64,000 nucleotides of DNA from Ridgeia piscesae (taxonomy: Eukaryota; Annelida; Polychaeta; Sabellida; Siboglinidae). Position numbers and translations under genes: made by a program. Below, piece after piece: positions 26,188 through 40,570 of this stretch. The notes beneath the pieces are model-generated. The model saw only the letters and a program-made list of their open reading frames with translations, made no database searches and was not told the origin of the DNA. The stretch covers positions 327,501 through 391,500 of the forward strand of contig JAODUO010000144.1 of assembly GCA_025642075.2 (NCBI GenBank). Direction: 5' to 3'. Each line of letters starts with the position of its first letter. The stretch's first letter is position 1.

Positions 26188-28794
26188 CAGCAGAAAGCTG
26201 CATATATGGATGCCAAGATATAGCTCTTCATAGGTCTCAGGTTTATTTGCTGTTGTGTCACTGTCACTTGTGTATGAGACAGACATGTAAAGAGCAATGT
26301 TTATACAGCACTCACAAAATAGCTGAATGCTCTCTCAAAATGATGTTAGAGATCTCGAGGGCCTGTAAGAAATTAAATCCATTACAGTATGTTTTATTTT
26401 TACATGTCATCTTTGGGAATAATTATTGACTTAAAACAACATTTAATGTAACTCTACTAAAATTACAACATCGAACAAAATAATATTTCACTTTTTATTA
26501 ACTACAACTTAATAACAACCTCAGTGTTCTTTCACTTTGAACTGTCTTTATTTCTTTATCCTTTTATCAGCACTTGCTAATCACTACCCTGGCCCTGAAG
26601 AGGAAACTCTGACAGTACTCTTACTTATTCTTTACAATAACCCACTGGTGCCTTATTTCCTAGAACTTGACAAATCACCATAAACCCAAGGGACACGTTG
26701 TAGACATATGAATGCAGCCACTGCCCCTTGTGGTTAGGGTGTACACACTTTCGACACCCCTATGTTGAGGCGTGTTACCGTGACGACACTAGTGCAGGCG
26801 TTTGCTGCCAGCAGACCTGTATATTTGCGACGGTGCAAACTGAGTCAGTGGGCAAGTATGTTGACAGTAATATTAGGCGTTGTTCAAAACCTCTGGCATT
26901 ATATGTAGCCGGCCGCTTCTAGCATCATTAGTCATTGCCGCTGCACTCACCCTTCTGTAGCTATGACATCTCCATGCTCTCTAATATCTTGAACCTAATT
27001 TGCACATGCAGTAGTAGTCAGAAGCACATTTTGTAGGTGTGAGAATCTGAGATACATCAAAATGTCTCCATTTGAAAAGCATAATTGTAGATGTGTAGGC
27101 GTGAATGTTATGGTGTGAAATTAGTATTCTTGTAATAATTAATTACTGTTTTAAATTCATTTTCTAAGAGGTAATGTTTTGTAGTTTCACTGATTGGTTG
27201 TGCAGTGTTAGCAACTTATAGCTTGGTGTTTTAGTTTGTTGTCTTATAAACACACTGGAATGTTAACGGAATGTGCAGTGTTCGCTTATAAATCCCATAA
27301 AGTCGACACAGGTCTGTGTGTTTTACTGCTAGGTAAACAGGAATAATTACACCTGTGATGTTCTACCATGCCATGTAAACAGTCCAATTATCTTCTGAAG
27401 TCCCTCGTTTATGGATGTGTTCATCTCAAAATCAATAAAATTTTCGACTGGATAACGTTTGGGTCTGTTTCCATTTACAGTAAATATCCTTGGTTGTATC
27501 ATGATATACAAAGAGTATTACTAAGTAGCATCTCACATCTATAGATAACTGCATAGTTTGTATTATCAGTCACTGGACAATCAGTCAACTATTTAATGAT
27601 GCCTTTAAATATTGACACAAACAAATCAGGCAATGCCCTCATGATGTGTCATATAATAAGCCACGTAAACAGTGGTTTCGCAATCTTCTAAATCAAATTG
27701 AAGATTATCGGGTAACCTTAAAATAAGTTATCAGTTACTTGAATTAGAATCACTTGACCTATCGGTTATCTTGGATGTATTAATCATACATCCGGTTGTA
27801 ATCATACACCTATAAGTAGTTTGCCTTATGTTAAGAGAATAGACTGTTTGTGGTGTCGCTGATGGTAAGTCTGTAGATTTGATTGTGTTTGAGAGAAACT
27901 CCACTCCATACAGACAGGCTTTGGAGGATTTTTATAAGACTACAAAACTTTGTGGCAGATTTGGAACTACAAAACTTTATTAATGTATTATTATTTCTAA
28001 TGTATAGTTATCACTAATTAATTTGTTCAATTAAGTACTCATTCACATGTTTCTGTACAAATTGTTGATTTTAATTGTACTTTATTTCTAGAACCCTCAT
28101 ACAATAATAACAGTACACATGTAATAATAAACATGCACAATTGCACATCCCTTCATGCAATATGTACAATAATGCTTCATTAAATTATATAATTTATATA
28201 TGTCAAATTAATGTGTTTGCTTTTAACAAGGCATGTCATGAGTGCCAGCAGTATCTAAATGATTAATAATATTTACTGTGTATATTACCGTATTCATGAA
28301 CATATAGAGTTGGAGTTTGTTTCTGCATCAGCTCTGCCACAGAAACATAACCTTGCAGTAATTCTTATGTAAACAACTTTCTATATAAATTTTTTAATAT
28401 GTCTGATATGTGACTTATGATGTGAGATTTCTGTGTTTTTGTGTTAGGCTAGCATACATAAATTATTATTATTATTGTGTGAGCACTAATGAATTAGCTT
28501 TAGGAAACTGTTGTGGTTTTTACATAGAAAACCTTAGAAGACTTAACTTTAAACCTCCTTATGATGTTCAATTGTTTGCAATGCAACTGTCCTTTCTAAA
28601 ATTATTCCAAGCTGTATAATTGTACGTGTGAATTTTACTCGCTTATGCTTTGTGTGGACAGTGAACACAGAATGTTTGCTTCAGATACATCATATTAACA
28701 CATAACAAATGTGTAAGATTACATTTGTGGAGAATTTTGGCCAGAAATTCTCTGATGTGAAATTTTCATTACATGATAAAAATTTATTTTTCAG
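23957..28794 (+). other. Presumed FDPS first intron
   Basis: No coding signal. Contains (TA)n at about 26130-26184. Around 25560-25620 are three imperfect AGTAAAC-type segments. The frame at 26728-26922 is short and unsupported. Confidence 0.4.
26130..26184. repeat. (TA)n microsatellite
   Basis: TA dinucleotide tract interrupted once by ATTATAT at about 26142, within the presumed FDPS first intron. Confidence 0.95.
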
Positions 28795-28805
28795 AGTGTG
28801 TAAAC

Positions 28806-31800
28806 ATGGGAGATTCTTCACCAGAACTTAAAAAGATGAAACAGGTCAGTGACATGAAGGCCTTTGATGACATCTTCCCAGAATTGGTACAGTTGATGAC
28901 AAAGGATGGCTTGAAAGACAGCGAGGTCGCAGATGCAATGACGTGGCACAAGGAGGTAGGTATCTTGTTTTAGTTTATTCTTCTAGTTGTTATATTTACT
29001 ACAGTCGTTGGTGGTCATAATCTTCCAGTTTCTACAGTTATCTGTTGCGAGTTGCAAAGTTCTAATGTGCTTGTTCCTACCTAGCCTGGCTGCTAAACTA
29101 ATTTTAGTTTTCTGCTGACTTTCGCTTCTTTTCTTCTTGAACTTTCTATTTTCTAATTTGGGTTGTGACCTTCCTTTTATTATTTACCATTCAAAGGATT
29201 TCTTCATTTCGGTTCTGCCATGCAGTTGATACTCTAACTGTCTCTAAGCATTCTTCTAAGAAATCACATGTGCTGCTTCATGATTTTCTCTGGTTATTGT
29301 TTTACCATTATTTACACCCGTACAGCAATGTGTTTTACAAATTGTTTACTTTATTTAAAGTACGTCTGTCTGAAATTGTAATCTAAAAATGTACACAATA
29401 CCTTTAGACACTTTCTTTAACATGTTCAATTATGCTATTCATGAGTGTACATGATGCAGCAAACTTTTGAATACAGTTGAAAAAACGTTTAAATGCTTGC
29501 TGATGTTTTTATTGTGCTGATGACATTCATGTAATCTGCAGGTGCTGGAGTACAACTGTCCATATGGCAAGAAGAATCGTGGCTTGACCGTCGTCCACTC
29601 CTACCAGTATCTAGTTGGGGACAAGGCAACAGAAGAGGACCTCAAATTGGCCCGCATCCTGGGCTGGTGTGTCGAGTTTGTAAGTGCTCAACTTTCCTTC
29701 CAGTAGTTGTAAACTGTATCATAAATTCAGTAACTGTACACCTCTGTGTTACACCTGTAGGACAAATTCAGTTGCATTTTACAGTAGGATGTCAACAAGT
29801 GCTTTGTTGGAGTAATAGTGAGACACGTGATATAACTTACTACTACAGTCATAATAGTGAGACACGTGATATAACTTACTAATACAGTCACTATTCATTT
29901 TGTTACACATTATTTATATTTGGGTATAAGGCAGCAGGCTTTAATCCATCTGAAGATTCTGTAGTCATTTTGAAACAACATAACCTCATTTGAGGAAATT
30001 AATCTTGTGAGTAAATTATCATTATTATAGAATTATTTTCATAATTGTATCACATTACTATTCAGTACTGTTATTATTGTATAATAAAAACTATAAATAC
30101 ATTTGTGAGCTACTAATGTAAGACAAAGTGAAAGCTGTGTACTACTGATGCATGATTTTGCACACCATGAAAATGTATGAAATTAACAAGTGTAGGCAAC
30201 GCCTTGTAACCAGAGGAAGTGTTTCTTTATGACATGACAACCTAGCAGTTGGTAATTGCATTAAACAGTCCATCATTTAGTAATTGGTGTAGTTTTGTGG
30301 CCACCAGTAATTCACAGCTCGTATCACTTGGATGTGTTTTACTCATGCAGCTTCAAGCGTTCTTCTTGGTTGCGGATGACATAATGGATGCCTCCGTTAC
30401 TCGCAGGGGACAGCCTTGCTGGTATAAATTGGTACGTCTGTGATTTAATATGTATTTCTCCTCTTGCTCTGTAATCCATGATGAGACTTCCGCAATTCTT
30501 TTTCACCAAATAAAAAGTTTTTCATTCCATCTAAAGATATATATTTTTATGCACATCATGTCTGCCGCTTTTCTCCCACACTCAGTTGGTAGTTCCTCCC
30601 GGTTCTCTTGTCAACTCTCTCCATGTCATTCTCTGTTATCTGTGATAATGTTCCATTCTTAGTAGTTTAAGCTGTTCTATCAAAAACTCGTTTCATACTG
30701 TCATTCTGTCTCACTCTTCCTTTTTCCAACTGATTTTGTTAAATTACTGCTTCTAGATACTATGCAACCAGATGGACGGTGAATTTAGGCAATGTTGTTA
30801 TTGCAGCAACTAAGTGAATTTAATCACCTAACTTGTTATCACATTTGCGTGAATTGTGTAACATACTATAACCTGATATGCCATGGCTTCAGAGTGGTGT
30901 AGTTGTAAAGTATACTGTTACGTAGTTACCTGACATTTCCAAAACATAAAGTATCACTGAAAGCAGGCAACATGTCAAATATGTGATGAATTGTTCACAC
31001 TTTAAATACTGCCCTGGAACATGTACACCAACAGGAAATTGTCCGTGAAAAAACAGTACAGGTAATTGCCTATAAATAAGATGTATTATAAGTTACCTTG
31101 GAAACACAAAATGTCATGTACAAAATGACATTAACAAGAGAGATTGCCAAATAAAGAGTTATGAAAAACTTCAATTGTATTATAAAAGGAATTATAATAA
31201 CACTTGGTAAAAGTGACAGTGTATCACCTGTTACCTGTAGTAAAATGTTTTACAAGAAGCATGCAGCAAGGAATGTGTACACACCCAGTACACAGTCGAA
31301 CAATTCAGTGTTTGTGTGTGTGTGCGTGAGCAGGCACACGGGTGCTTGCTTGTGTGTGTACGTGTGTTAATTACCTCTCACTTTCAAAATCCATTATCAG
31401 TGATAGTTTTTCACATTCATTTGTTATATTTTATGATGAGTACTTTCAGACACACAGTCTGATCTGTCCTTCATTATATCTTGACAGCTATTACGGTAGG
31501 TTGATATAACTCCTTCATGTCTCATTCTCTGTTTCAGGAGAAAGTTGGGCTAATTGCTACCAATGACTCCATCTACATTGAGAACACAATCTATGTGATC
31601 CTGAAGAAGTATTTCAAGTCAAAGCCATACTATGTTGAACTGATTGAACTGATGCATGAGGTTTGTTTTCATCACCATTTTTCTTTCAGTTCATACTAAT
31701 GTACTATTTTGAAAGGATCATGCATACATGCGTTTACTCTCTTCTACGTGTTTGTCTTATTACAAATTTACCTCAAGCAACCACTGCAATAAGTTAGCTC

Positions 31801-34055
31801 ATTTTGTACAACTTTTTATATGTAGTTTTTAAGAAATCATCAGAAAAACTGTTTGTTTGTTTGTTTAATTCCTGTCAGGAATTAAGTCCAGCAATTCTTG
31901 AAATTTAAATGTTCATGTAAAAAGTGATATGAGTTCCTGTGTTGATGTTGTGGCCTATCCTTATTTTCTCAAAACACATGTGACAAACAAATGCGAAGGG
32001 TTAAAGACTAAATATTTGCCTAGCAGTTGGTTTTAGCCAGTTACAAGACTTCACAGCTGGAGTAAATCCTCTCGACAATTTAATCAGATGTACACCCTTT
32101 TTATTAAACTCTGGATATCATTTATAGGAAATGCCATTCAGACCATTTTGCCTGTGACTCTCAGAAGATTTCATCCTGTTTATCTGATGCCTGTGCCAGG
32201 GGTAGTAAAAGATCCCATACAGGGTAAATATGTAACCTGTAGTGGACTTTATATAGAGAAACACAATTCTGAAACTGGAGCGCAACTATTCTTTGGCTTC
32301 ATCCATGTGGCTAACAGAGAGATAAGTTAATCATAAGTAGAAGAGTTTAGTCACATATATTTGATGTTGTGTGTTTACAGGTGACATTACAGACCATTAC
32401 TGGTCAGACATTGGACCTGATCACGGCTCCAACAGATCACATCGACTTTTCTAATTACACAATCGAACGCTACAATGCCATCGTCAAATACAAGACTGCC
32501 TTCTACTCGTTCTACCTTCCTGTCGCCCTTGCCATGCACATGGTGAGTTAGTGATGTATTGCAATGCTTATAATTATATGCTTTCCCGTACAGCAGGAAT
32601 TACATTAAATTGAATTACATTATCATAATCCACCTAATGTTTATACAATTAGTGAATATATGTTTATTAAGAACTGTTAGATATTTTAAACCCTACTATC
32701 TATTGTTAATATACCTGTAATCATGTGTTGATTGAAGGCTGGCATTGAGGATGAGGCAGCGTTTGACAGCGCCAGGGTGATCTTGCTAAAGATGGGCGAG
32801 TTCTTCCAGATCCAGGTATGTTAGTTTGCTATACGTGTCTCTGTAAATTTTGTCATTAAAATATGCAAGAATGACAGAGGTCATTCACCTACAATAGGTT
32901 GCTGACTTCTGAGTGGTCGTAAATCACCTCCACTATTGCTAACATGTTTTACTGTTTTTACAACTCTTGATTGGATTAGATACAAATAAAATGTAGGTCA
33001 TTTATAGATACAGTATCCTTGTTACAATGGTTAGAATTCTGAAGTAAGACTGCAGCTGATTTGCCACAAAATGCTTAGTTCGTAGGATCAGTCATAACTC
33101 TGTTTCTCATCTGTAGACTATTTCTTTACTACAGTGTACATTTGTAAGATGAATCTAAACCACACTGCTCATTTGTCTGATAAATCTTGACTGAATTGCT
33201 CATTTGTAAGATGATCTATGACTGCATCGCTCATTTGTAGGATGACTACATAGACTGTTTTGGAGACCCGACACTGACAGGAAAGGTGGGCACAGACATA
33301 GAGGACAACAAGTGTGGCTGGTTGATAGTGCAGGCCCTCACCCGAGTCAGTGCTGAGCAACGACAGGTCCTGGAGGTTGGTGTCTCAAGTCACTAGTTAG
33401 CTGTATGCTCTATAAGAGGTGGTGCCATAAGTTTGAAACTGCTATTAATTTTTATGTTACAATTACTAGGTGTCACCACTGTCACAGTTTATTTACCAGC
33501 AATGTGTGGTGAGGACCTAACACACCTTAAAGTATGTTGTGACTTACAGCCTTAGATGACCACGCCTTAAAGGCCTCAAACTTTATAACATTGTTGGCAT
33601 TTTCAATGGATCCTGACTTTTATAGATTTTGCACCACCCATGTAAGGCACTACCAGTTTGGTTATTTTATGAACTACTGTTTAACTTTTGCATCCGTAAA
33701 TTAAAAACTTACTTTTTATTAATTTTGTTTGAACCTCTGTCATATTTTTAAATATAAAAATGCTATGATAACTGTTGCCCCTTGTTTTTTGCTCCAGGTT
33801 CGGTATGGTTTCCAGGATAGTTTTGATAAACAGACATGTTTTTTGTGGTTGTAGGAGAACTACGCGAAGAAAGATGCCGAGTGTGTAGCTAAGGTGAAGG
33901 CTGTTTACAAGGAGTTGAAACTGCAGCGAGTCTACGCAGATTACGAGGAGAACAGCTATAACGAACTCATCCAGTTGATCGATCAGTTGGACGTCTCATT
34001 GCCACGCAAGATGTTCACGGCGTATGCAGACAAAATCTATAAGCGAGATAGATAA
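28806..34055 (+). CDS. FDPS: Farnesyl diphosphate synthase, complete
   Basis: Makes farnesyl diphosphate by adding two isopentenyl units to dimethylallyl diphosphate in the mevalonate pathway, with Mg2+. Coding exons: 28806-28955, 29542-29679, 30351-30431, 31538-31660, 32381-32542, 32738-32815, 33241-33375, 33855-34055; all junctions GT-AG and all introns phase 0. The product is 355 aa, close to the usual cytosolic length. Visible motifs are [12 protein letters not shown] (exon 2); the first Asp-rich motif DDIMD in exon 3, preceded by FFLVA, whose aromatic pair limits chain length to C15; TITGQTLDL (exon 5); the [16 protein letters not shown] helix; the second Asp-rich motif DDYID (exon 7) with [11 protein letters not shown]; and the basic tail KIYKRDR. 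The start MGDSS gives a cytosolic form with no evident mitochondrial leader. Nothing looks broken. Confidence 0.97.
29813..29890 (+). repeat. 39-bp tandem duplication in FDPS intron 2
   Basis: Two nearly identical copies, each with GAGACACGTGATATAACTTA. Each copy therefore contains the E-box CACGTG. Confidence 0.9.
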
Positions 34056-35585
34056 CATGTGTTTATAATAGCGACATGAATGCAGGGTAAGGGGAGGTCA
34101 CCTTGTGAAGGTTGTTACTTGGCACTGCAGGGGAAAGTTTGACAGTGGCGCCATCTATCACATGAAACAGATATTAATGCACACAGCTGCTCTTGTGGAT
34201 ATCAGTAATATGTTGGATAAGGTACTGGCAATCGTGCCACATGAGTTGAGAATATTTGGATCACTTACAAAACCTCCCCTAAATGCGTGCAATCTTGAGT
34301 ATTGGTTCAACCGTTCTCTTGTTCATAATTGCCCAAAGTCGCAACATATTGGACAGAGATGCACAAACAGAAAATGGCTAACATGATGTGAACATTTCTT
34401 GTTAAAAAGCTGCTGGCTAATCAACAAGTTGGTCTTTTTGACTCTGCCTTATATTTAAGGCTTTGTTACCGATATATAATTGTGTTGAGATGGTTTGTAG
34501 GATGTGCAAGGTAATGATTTGTGTGAAAGAAAGATGAAGAATTCATCGGTATGTTAAATGTAGTATATTTTTCAACAATAACTTGTAAACTGATGTTTTG
34601 TTGAATGAAACTAATCCGGGCAAATGTTATTGTATGCATCAGTCAGAACTGAAAATGAACTGATAACGTTTTTATTAATGTATTCAGCAAGTATTATGTA
34701 GGCTTAGAATAACATTAAAATGTATACTTATCGTAAACTGCTACTAACAGCTGTCGTAAGTCAACGTTAGTATGATTGCACGAGAGTTACTTCAAGTAAT
34801 CTCACTTAAAATGTATGTATCTGTTCTTGAATCTTGTAGAGTAGCTCACTGTCGTGTGAGTAATTAGAAAAGTATGATAGAAGCCATGCACATTATGGTT
34901 TTGTATAGGAATGAATATATATACACGCACAATATGTACAGATTTGCAGGAGCACCCTGTGTGCTTGTTTATTCCTCCAGAAATTATTCTTCAGTATTGC
35001 AACACCTGTTCAGTGAATAACTTATTTCCCTGTGGTTTGCTCTTGGACATTAATGTTGTATTTTAGGTGGGATTGACTCTAGGAATATCTAACTGTCTTG
35101 AGCTTGCTTCAACACAGTGATGGAGCATAGTATGTAAGCTACGTTGATGGAGGCGCGGTTGTCTTGTGATGCGTGCAATGACGTGGTAGTGCCACAAGAT
35201 ATATAGGCAAGTAGCAAAGATGTGGCATGTTTTACTGAGTACCATCGTCACTTTAGACAACAGACTATTAAACATTTTCTATCCAGCCTATTGTACTTTT
35301 TTGCTATCTACAATGTGTGGCAGTTGAATTTTTCCGTTGCAAATTTGCAATAATTCAGAACCTTGAGATTGTATCTCTGATAACATGTTCATGTCTTCCA
35401 ATATCACGGTGGTTATCTCCTTAGCCAATTGACAGAATATATTTCTGTCTTGGGGAGGGAGCGCTCACAGACATATTTTGATGCAACTTTGTCATCATTC
35501 TTCTAGCAGACTCAAGTAAAATACTAACGAGTTTAAAATGTGCAGTACTATGCATCTTGTAATTTGCCCGAGAAGTATTTGCAAC

Positions 35586-35591
35586 AATAAA
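35586..35591 (+). terminator. Candidate FDPS poly(A) signal
   Basis: AATAAA in CAACAATAAAGTATTTTTGT, 1.53 kb after the stop codon, followed by a T-rich stretch. It gives a long but plausible 3'UTR (34056 to about 35610). Confidence 0.45.
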
Positions 35592-35662
35592 GTATTTTTG
35601 TAGGCTAAATCAAACGATGTTGATGTGTATAATTTAAAACAACACATAATGAAATGAACATT

Positions 35663-35668
35663 TTTATT
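35663..35668 (-). terminator. Possible poly(A) signal for the minus-strand gene
   Basis: TTTATT on the plus strand reads AATAAA on the minus strand, about 75 bp beyond the FDPS signal. It would give tail-to-tail ends with the 54162-47678 gene, but the terminal exon of that gene is not mapped, and such hexamers are common in AT-rich DNA. Confidence 0.22.
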
Positions 35669-38600
35669 TCAACCAGCAGTTGAACAAGTATAACAGTAAC
35701 ATAATTATGTATAGAAACAGTTTTTGTCCATCTGAAAATCATAATATGCAGTCATGATTTATTGCCACATATATAAATGCTGCATGTTCTTCAACAAATG
35801 CACCAGAACAGTGCCTCTTGGATGGCCCGATTACCCTTTCAATATGAATGAAAACATAATACAAAAATATTTATTTTGCATGCATGCATCTTAAATGCCT
35901 TTTCTAAGTTAATTAAAGACATGAAAACAACTGCAGTGGAAAAAGCTAAGTGACATAAAGTGCTGCCACCTATCGGCTACAATTGCATACACTGGTGCCA
36001 CCTGGTGAATAACTTGTAGGAAACTCGGTATCAATAAAGTAATGATTAATAAACTAAGAGCTGAATAATTATTTGAACTAAGAACAATTATATTTGGCTA
36101 AATAATAATAAACAAACTGATATGTTCGATAACTTGGTGGCATGGAATTATGGCAAATAAGCCAATAAACATTACAAATGCAACAACGTGAATATTTACA
36201 GAGAATAAAACAAAACATTTTTATTACATTTTCTTAACTAATATCAAACTTACTGTATATTTTTTTACAGAACAACAACTAGACACAAACATAACCTGAC
36301 TGTACATTAGTTCAGCAAGGAAGTACTATGTTACATCATTATATTATTGTGTATGTACTACTGTTAATAACTCCCAGGGAGTATATCGTACTCAATTAGC
36401 TACTGCTGGTACTCATTTGAGTTATCCTATGCTTCACCCCGCTACAGTTACATTCGAATTGTGATAAATATTTAAGTTGTACAGGACATCTAAGTGTTTC
36501 CATAAATATCAATCCAGCAAGCTCTCAAGATTACTTGTGACATATGCAATGTAACAGTAATGTTTAATGTATAACTATATATATATATATATATTATGTA
36601 CAATGCATTTGTATGATGTGCTTAGTTGCTTAACTACACAGACAACCACACAAGAAAATAACTGATATACAATTAATCCAGGAATCTATCATACATGTAA
36701 TATGTAATTATATGTCACCTATTCGATACTGGTTGATACAAAATTTATATCTCACAAATTGCCAGTATCGTCTGCATATTCCTGATATACAACATAGGGA
36801 TTTTATTTTCTCGATCATGCACGAATGTAAACTATATACTATAATGATTAGTGTATGGCAAGAAAATTACAAACAAAACGTGGCAAGACTAACATCCAAT
36901 GTACAAAGACTTTGAAAAGGTTTACCAGATCTGTTAATTATAATCCAAAACATAACAAAAAAGGAAAATTGGTTATGAAATATTACCTATGAAATCACAA
37001 TTTTTGTATTGCATCCACATCTCTAAGATACACCTACCGGAACATCGTGAAACAACACTGCTGTCTACTTATCTATAACTTATGCACCATCCGTCCCATC
37101 TACATAGTACTTTAAATAATCACACTTGTGAAGTCGACTTTCATCTGATGAATCTGAAACAGAAAAAGTTGCAAACTCAGATGTGTGTTACAACGTATGT
37201 AATTAAATTGAGAACAAATGCTTTGTTCAACTTATTTATATATTTATATTATATACATATATTATGACATTCATCATGCAGATTAAATGGATTCATTTTA
37301 AGCTTATATGCATTCGATGTATACTGCATTAAAACATATTGATGTTGCATAAGTAGTTAAATACTTTCTCTGCTACTTTTGTCTTGCCTTGTCTATGTAC
37401 AACTTTGGTGTTATCTGCGCAACAACCTGATACATAACTGTGAACCACGCCATGACCGTTGACTTTAAACACAGTGAACTTGTCAGATAAGTCAGGTGAA
37501 CTGAACTAAATATTCATGACCACTGTACAGACAGTACAGGTGGCACCCAAACTAGAAACTCCATCAATAGAGTAATTTTTTCAGGTAAGTTGTCATGGTT
37601 ATAAGTAATTAATAAAACATATTTGTAATAATATGTAGGCATAGTATTATGAAATAATTACATCCTCTTAACGTGATTATTTTTGTAATGTATACATTAC
37701 ATAGAACATAATTTTTTTATTTAACACACAGATGCACTACGAAAGTTGGATATATACGAAAAATATATGTACACAATTTGTAGATTAGTTATTCTGAACA
37801 AGAAATTATTTGAATGTTTTTCTTTTCAAACTAGCACTGCTCAAAATATCAGGGCTTAAATGAGAATACAGTTGCCTGTTGCTATACCAGTATGTATGCA
37901 AAATGTGTTCGGATGTTCTACCATTCTTTGTAACTAACATTCATTTTATCCAACGGTATATAGAACAAAAATGCCAATGTCTAAAGAAGGACTGTAAACT
38001 GACAACTCTTCATCAGCCTTTCTTTTTCAGCACAGAAAGAACTTACTAATGACTGGATTTATAGTTTCAAAGTCAGGTTTTGCATTCATTCTAAACTTTG
38101 TTTACTTAAACTGACACACTACTCACTTAAGCACCATTCCTTGAATTCATTGAGCTGCCATACACTTTAAAAATGTGTCAATGATGTGTTAACTGAAGCA
38201 CACATTTAGCCTTGAACACCTGACATTGTTAACACTACTGCGTCTCTGATATACATGGGCATATTTTGTTACTTTACAAATTCTATTACAAAATCATTAA
38301 TTGTTTCAGTGCTATTTTACTTATCTGTAATTTGCATTAGAACTGCCTTCATGCATCACCTTCCAAAACATACCAATAACAATAGCTAAGATATAATGTT
38401 TCATGCTTTACCGAGTGCGTGAAAATGGAATGTGTTAGTGTTAATGTGTTGGAATAAATAAAATATGTATAGCTGCTTGGGGCAGGTTCTCACCATAACC
38501 ACACCCATAGAATGACACTCTATATGCTATTTTTATAACCGCCAGATCAGATTAAATAACTAACACATTCATGCCAGATTTTCCCACACAAAAAAACCAC

Positions 38601-39121
38601 CTATTCGGATACGACAAGCTGCACATACAAGTATGTCAGTGATTCAGAGAGTGCAGCCTTGGCTACCTGGCTGAAAGACTCTGATGTAGGGACCAGCCTG
38701 GATGACTAAGACTTTATATAGGCGCACCACCATGGTTGCAATTTCACAGAACCAAGACCCATTAACATTCAGTTCATATCTGGGACAAAGACTCATGGAC
38801 CTGATTTTCTAAGTAATGTATGGTGTATATTTATTGCATGCTAAAAGCAAATGTGGAAATTGCTTCCAAAACACTGTCCCTTGTATTTGAGTAATAACTG
38901 CGTAGTTTCTGCTAATTTGCTGTGACGAGTTGTAATCCCCCCCATAATGAGTGTACTGCAGTCAGGATGACTACCTAGGTAGATCTATGTGCAGGACATA
39001 GAACCTCACTATTAAGGTTGCCCTTGGTGGTACTGGACAAGTGACCTAAATAGCAAGGTGACTGTTTTAGCAGGACTAATTTCCTGTACTTTACTGTTAT
39101 GAAAATCATTTGGTCCTGCCT
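35669..39121. other. AT-rich non-coding region
   Basis: No gene seen; a small (TA)n is near 36576. May be 3'UTR or intron of the minus-strand gene, or intergenic. Confidence 0.3.
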
Positions 39122-39240
39122 TAGGGTGACCTTAATTGTGCGGGGCCTGTATTACTGAGGTGACTGTAATTTTGAGGAGCCCGTATTACTGAGGTGACCT
39201 TAATTATGAGGAGCCTGTATTACTGAGGTGACCATTAAGC
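39122..39240 (+). repeat. 34-bp minisatellite, about 3.4 copies
   Basis: Units read CTGTATTACTGAGGTGACCT then TAATTATGAGGAGC with a few changes. Related worn sequence with GGTGACTG and AAGTGACC continues upstream to about 38990. Confidence 0.85.
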
Positions 39241-39799
39241 GAAGCTTGATTTATTTCAGTCATCATTCCTAGACCAAGGACAACAGTTCTTCTACAGGTT
39301 ATGAGGACGTCGTGAGCCTAGATTGGCATTATGACTGAGATAACCTATGTGCCATGTATGGTGGCAACACTCACAGCCTTGTGCAGGACTACATTTTGCC
39401 AGTCACACTTTGTTTGGTGGATACATGCATGTTAACTCATATACATACATAATTAACCCAGGTGAGATCTGTATTATGACCTGAAATAAACTACAAGCAC
39501 ATATGTGTCACCTATTTTCAAGGCATAACTGACAATATCTATCATTTCTGAACACCTTTTTTTAACCAGTCCACCCGCCGTCCCGTGATATATCTACCCG
39601 TCCAAAATGGCTTTTCCCGTCCAAATGACAGGTGGACGGCATAAAGTTATTACACTACTGTGTATGTTTTTTGCATACCAAACTGCTTGGCTCTGTGCTG
39701 AACCCAAACTCTCAAGTCTGGCACACTACAAATTGCCCTGTTTACAAAGACTACAAACTTGCTCAACTTTTAATACATGATAATCAACTGCCCTTCCAC

Positions 39800-40000
39800 T
39801 AAAACTGTTAGATCCTTGTCGTGAGCATGGTATAATTTACCGTTTTGCATGCAAGACAACAGGTAACTCATTAAAATGTGTGCAACTTTAAGTTATGACT
39901 AAGAAAGAACCAGGATCTACGTGTTCACGGAGCTAACACTATTACCTGGTTACGTGGCCCTCTGTGTTTGTAATGATAACACAGACAACTACATATAGTG
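39800..40000 (+). repeat. Dispersed repeat D, copy 1
   Basis: Aligns in the same orientation with 46560-46770. Shared blocks are GGTATAATTT, GCATGC, AGACAAC, TATGACTAAGA, AGAACCAGGATCTA, CCTGGTTA, TCTGTGTTT and GATAACACAGACAA. No coding content. It lies 570 bp before the 115-bp array. Confidence 0.8.
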
Positions 40001-40570
40001 TATGCATTAGTATATAACATGACTAATCATGCAGTCTTTGTACATGTATCAAGAAATGACAGCTATTCTTCTTACCAAAGACGTTTCAGTGTATTGAACC
40101 CAAAGATAATGAATGTCTACACAGAACAATAAGTCTTTGAGAAGCTGCTGTTGCGACACTGCGACACAGACTGCAGCCGAGACTAACACAAAGAACACAT
40201 GAATGGCACATTTAAGTTAGCAGACCAATAATACCAAAAATATATGGTCTTTTATAGTACTTGTATTCACTTTGCCAAGGCGGTCACCTACATGTCGCTG
40301 ACTCTATTAGCAAATGCATTGTGTCTGTCCATTATTTTCTGTACATAGATGATGTTTTGTAAATCAAAACCACAAGGTCTACAGGCCCAAAACAGGTTTA
40401 TGATTTGTGGATTCTTTCATTTTGCCTGTATGCATGGGTACAAGGTACCAATAAATTTTGGTGCCTCTTCCGAAAGACTCATGCAAACTGAGATTAGTGA
40501 AACTGCCCAAGTTTCAAAATGGTAGTAGGTGGGTGATTTAAACAGTCCTGTTTTCTATCAGGTAAACTGC

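Noticed and set aside
32088..32330. 80-codon frame in FDPS intron 4
   Set aside because: Lies between two well-defined FDPS exons, lacks a matching phase or splice pair, and FDPS is complete without it.
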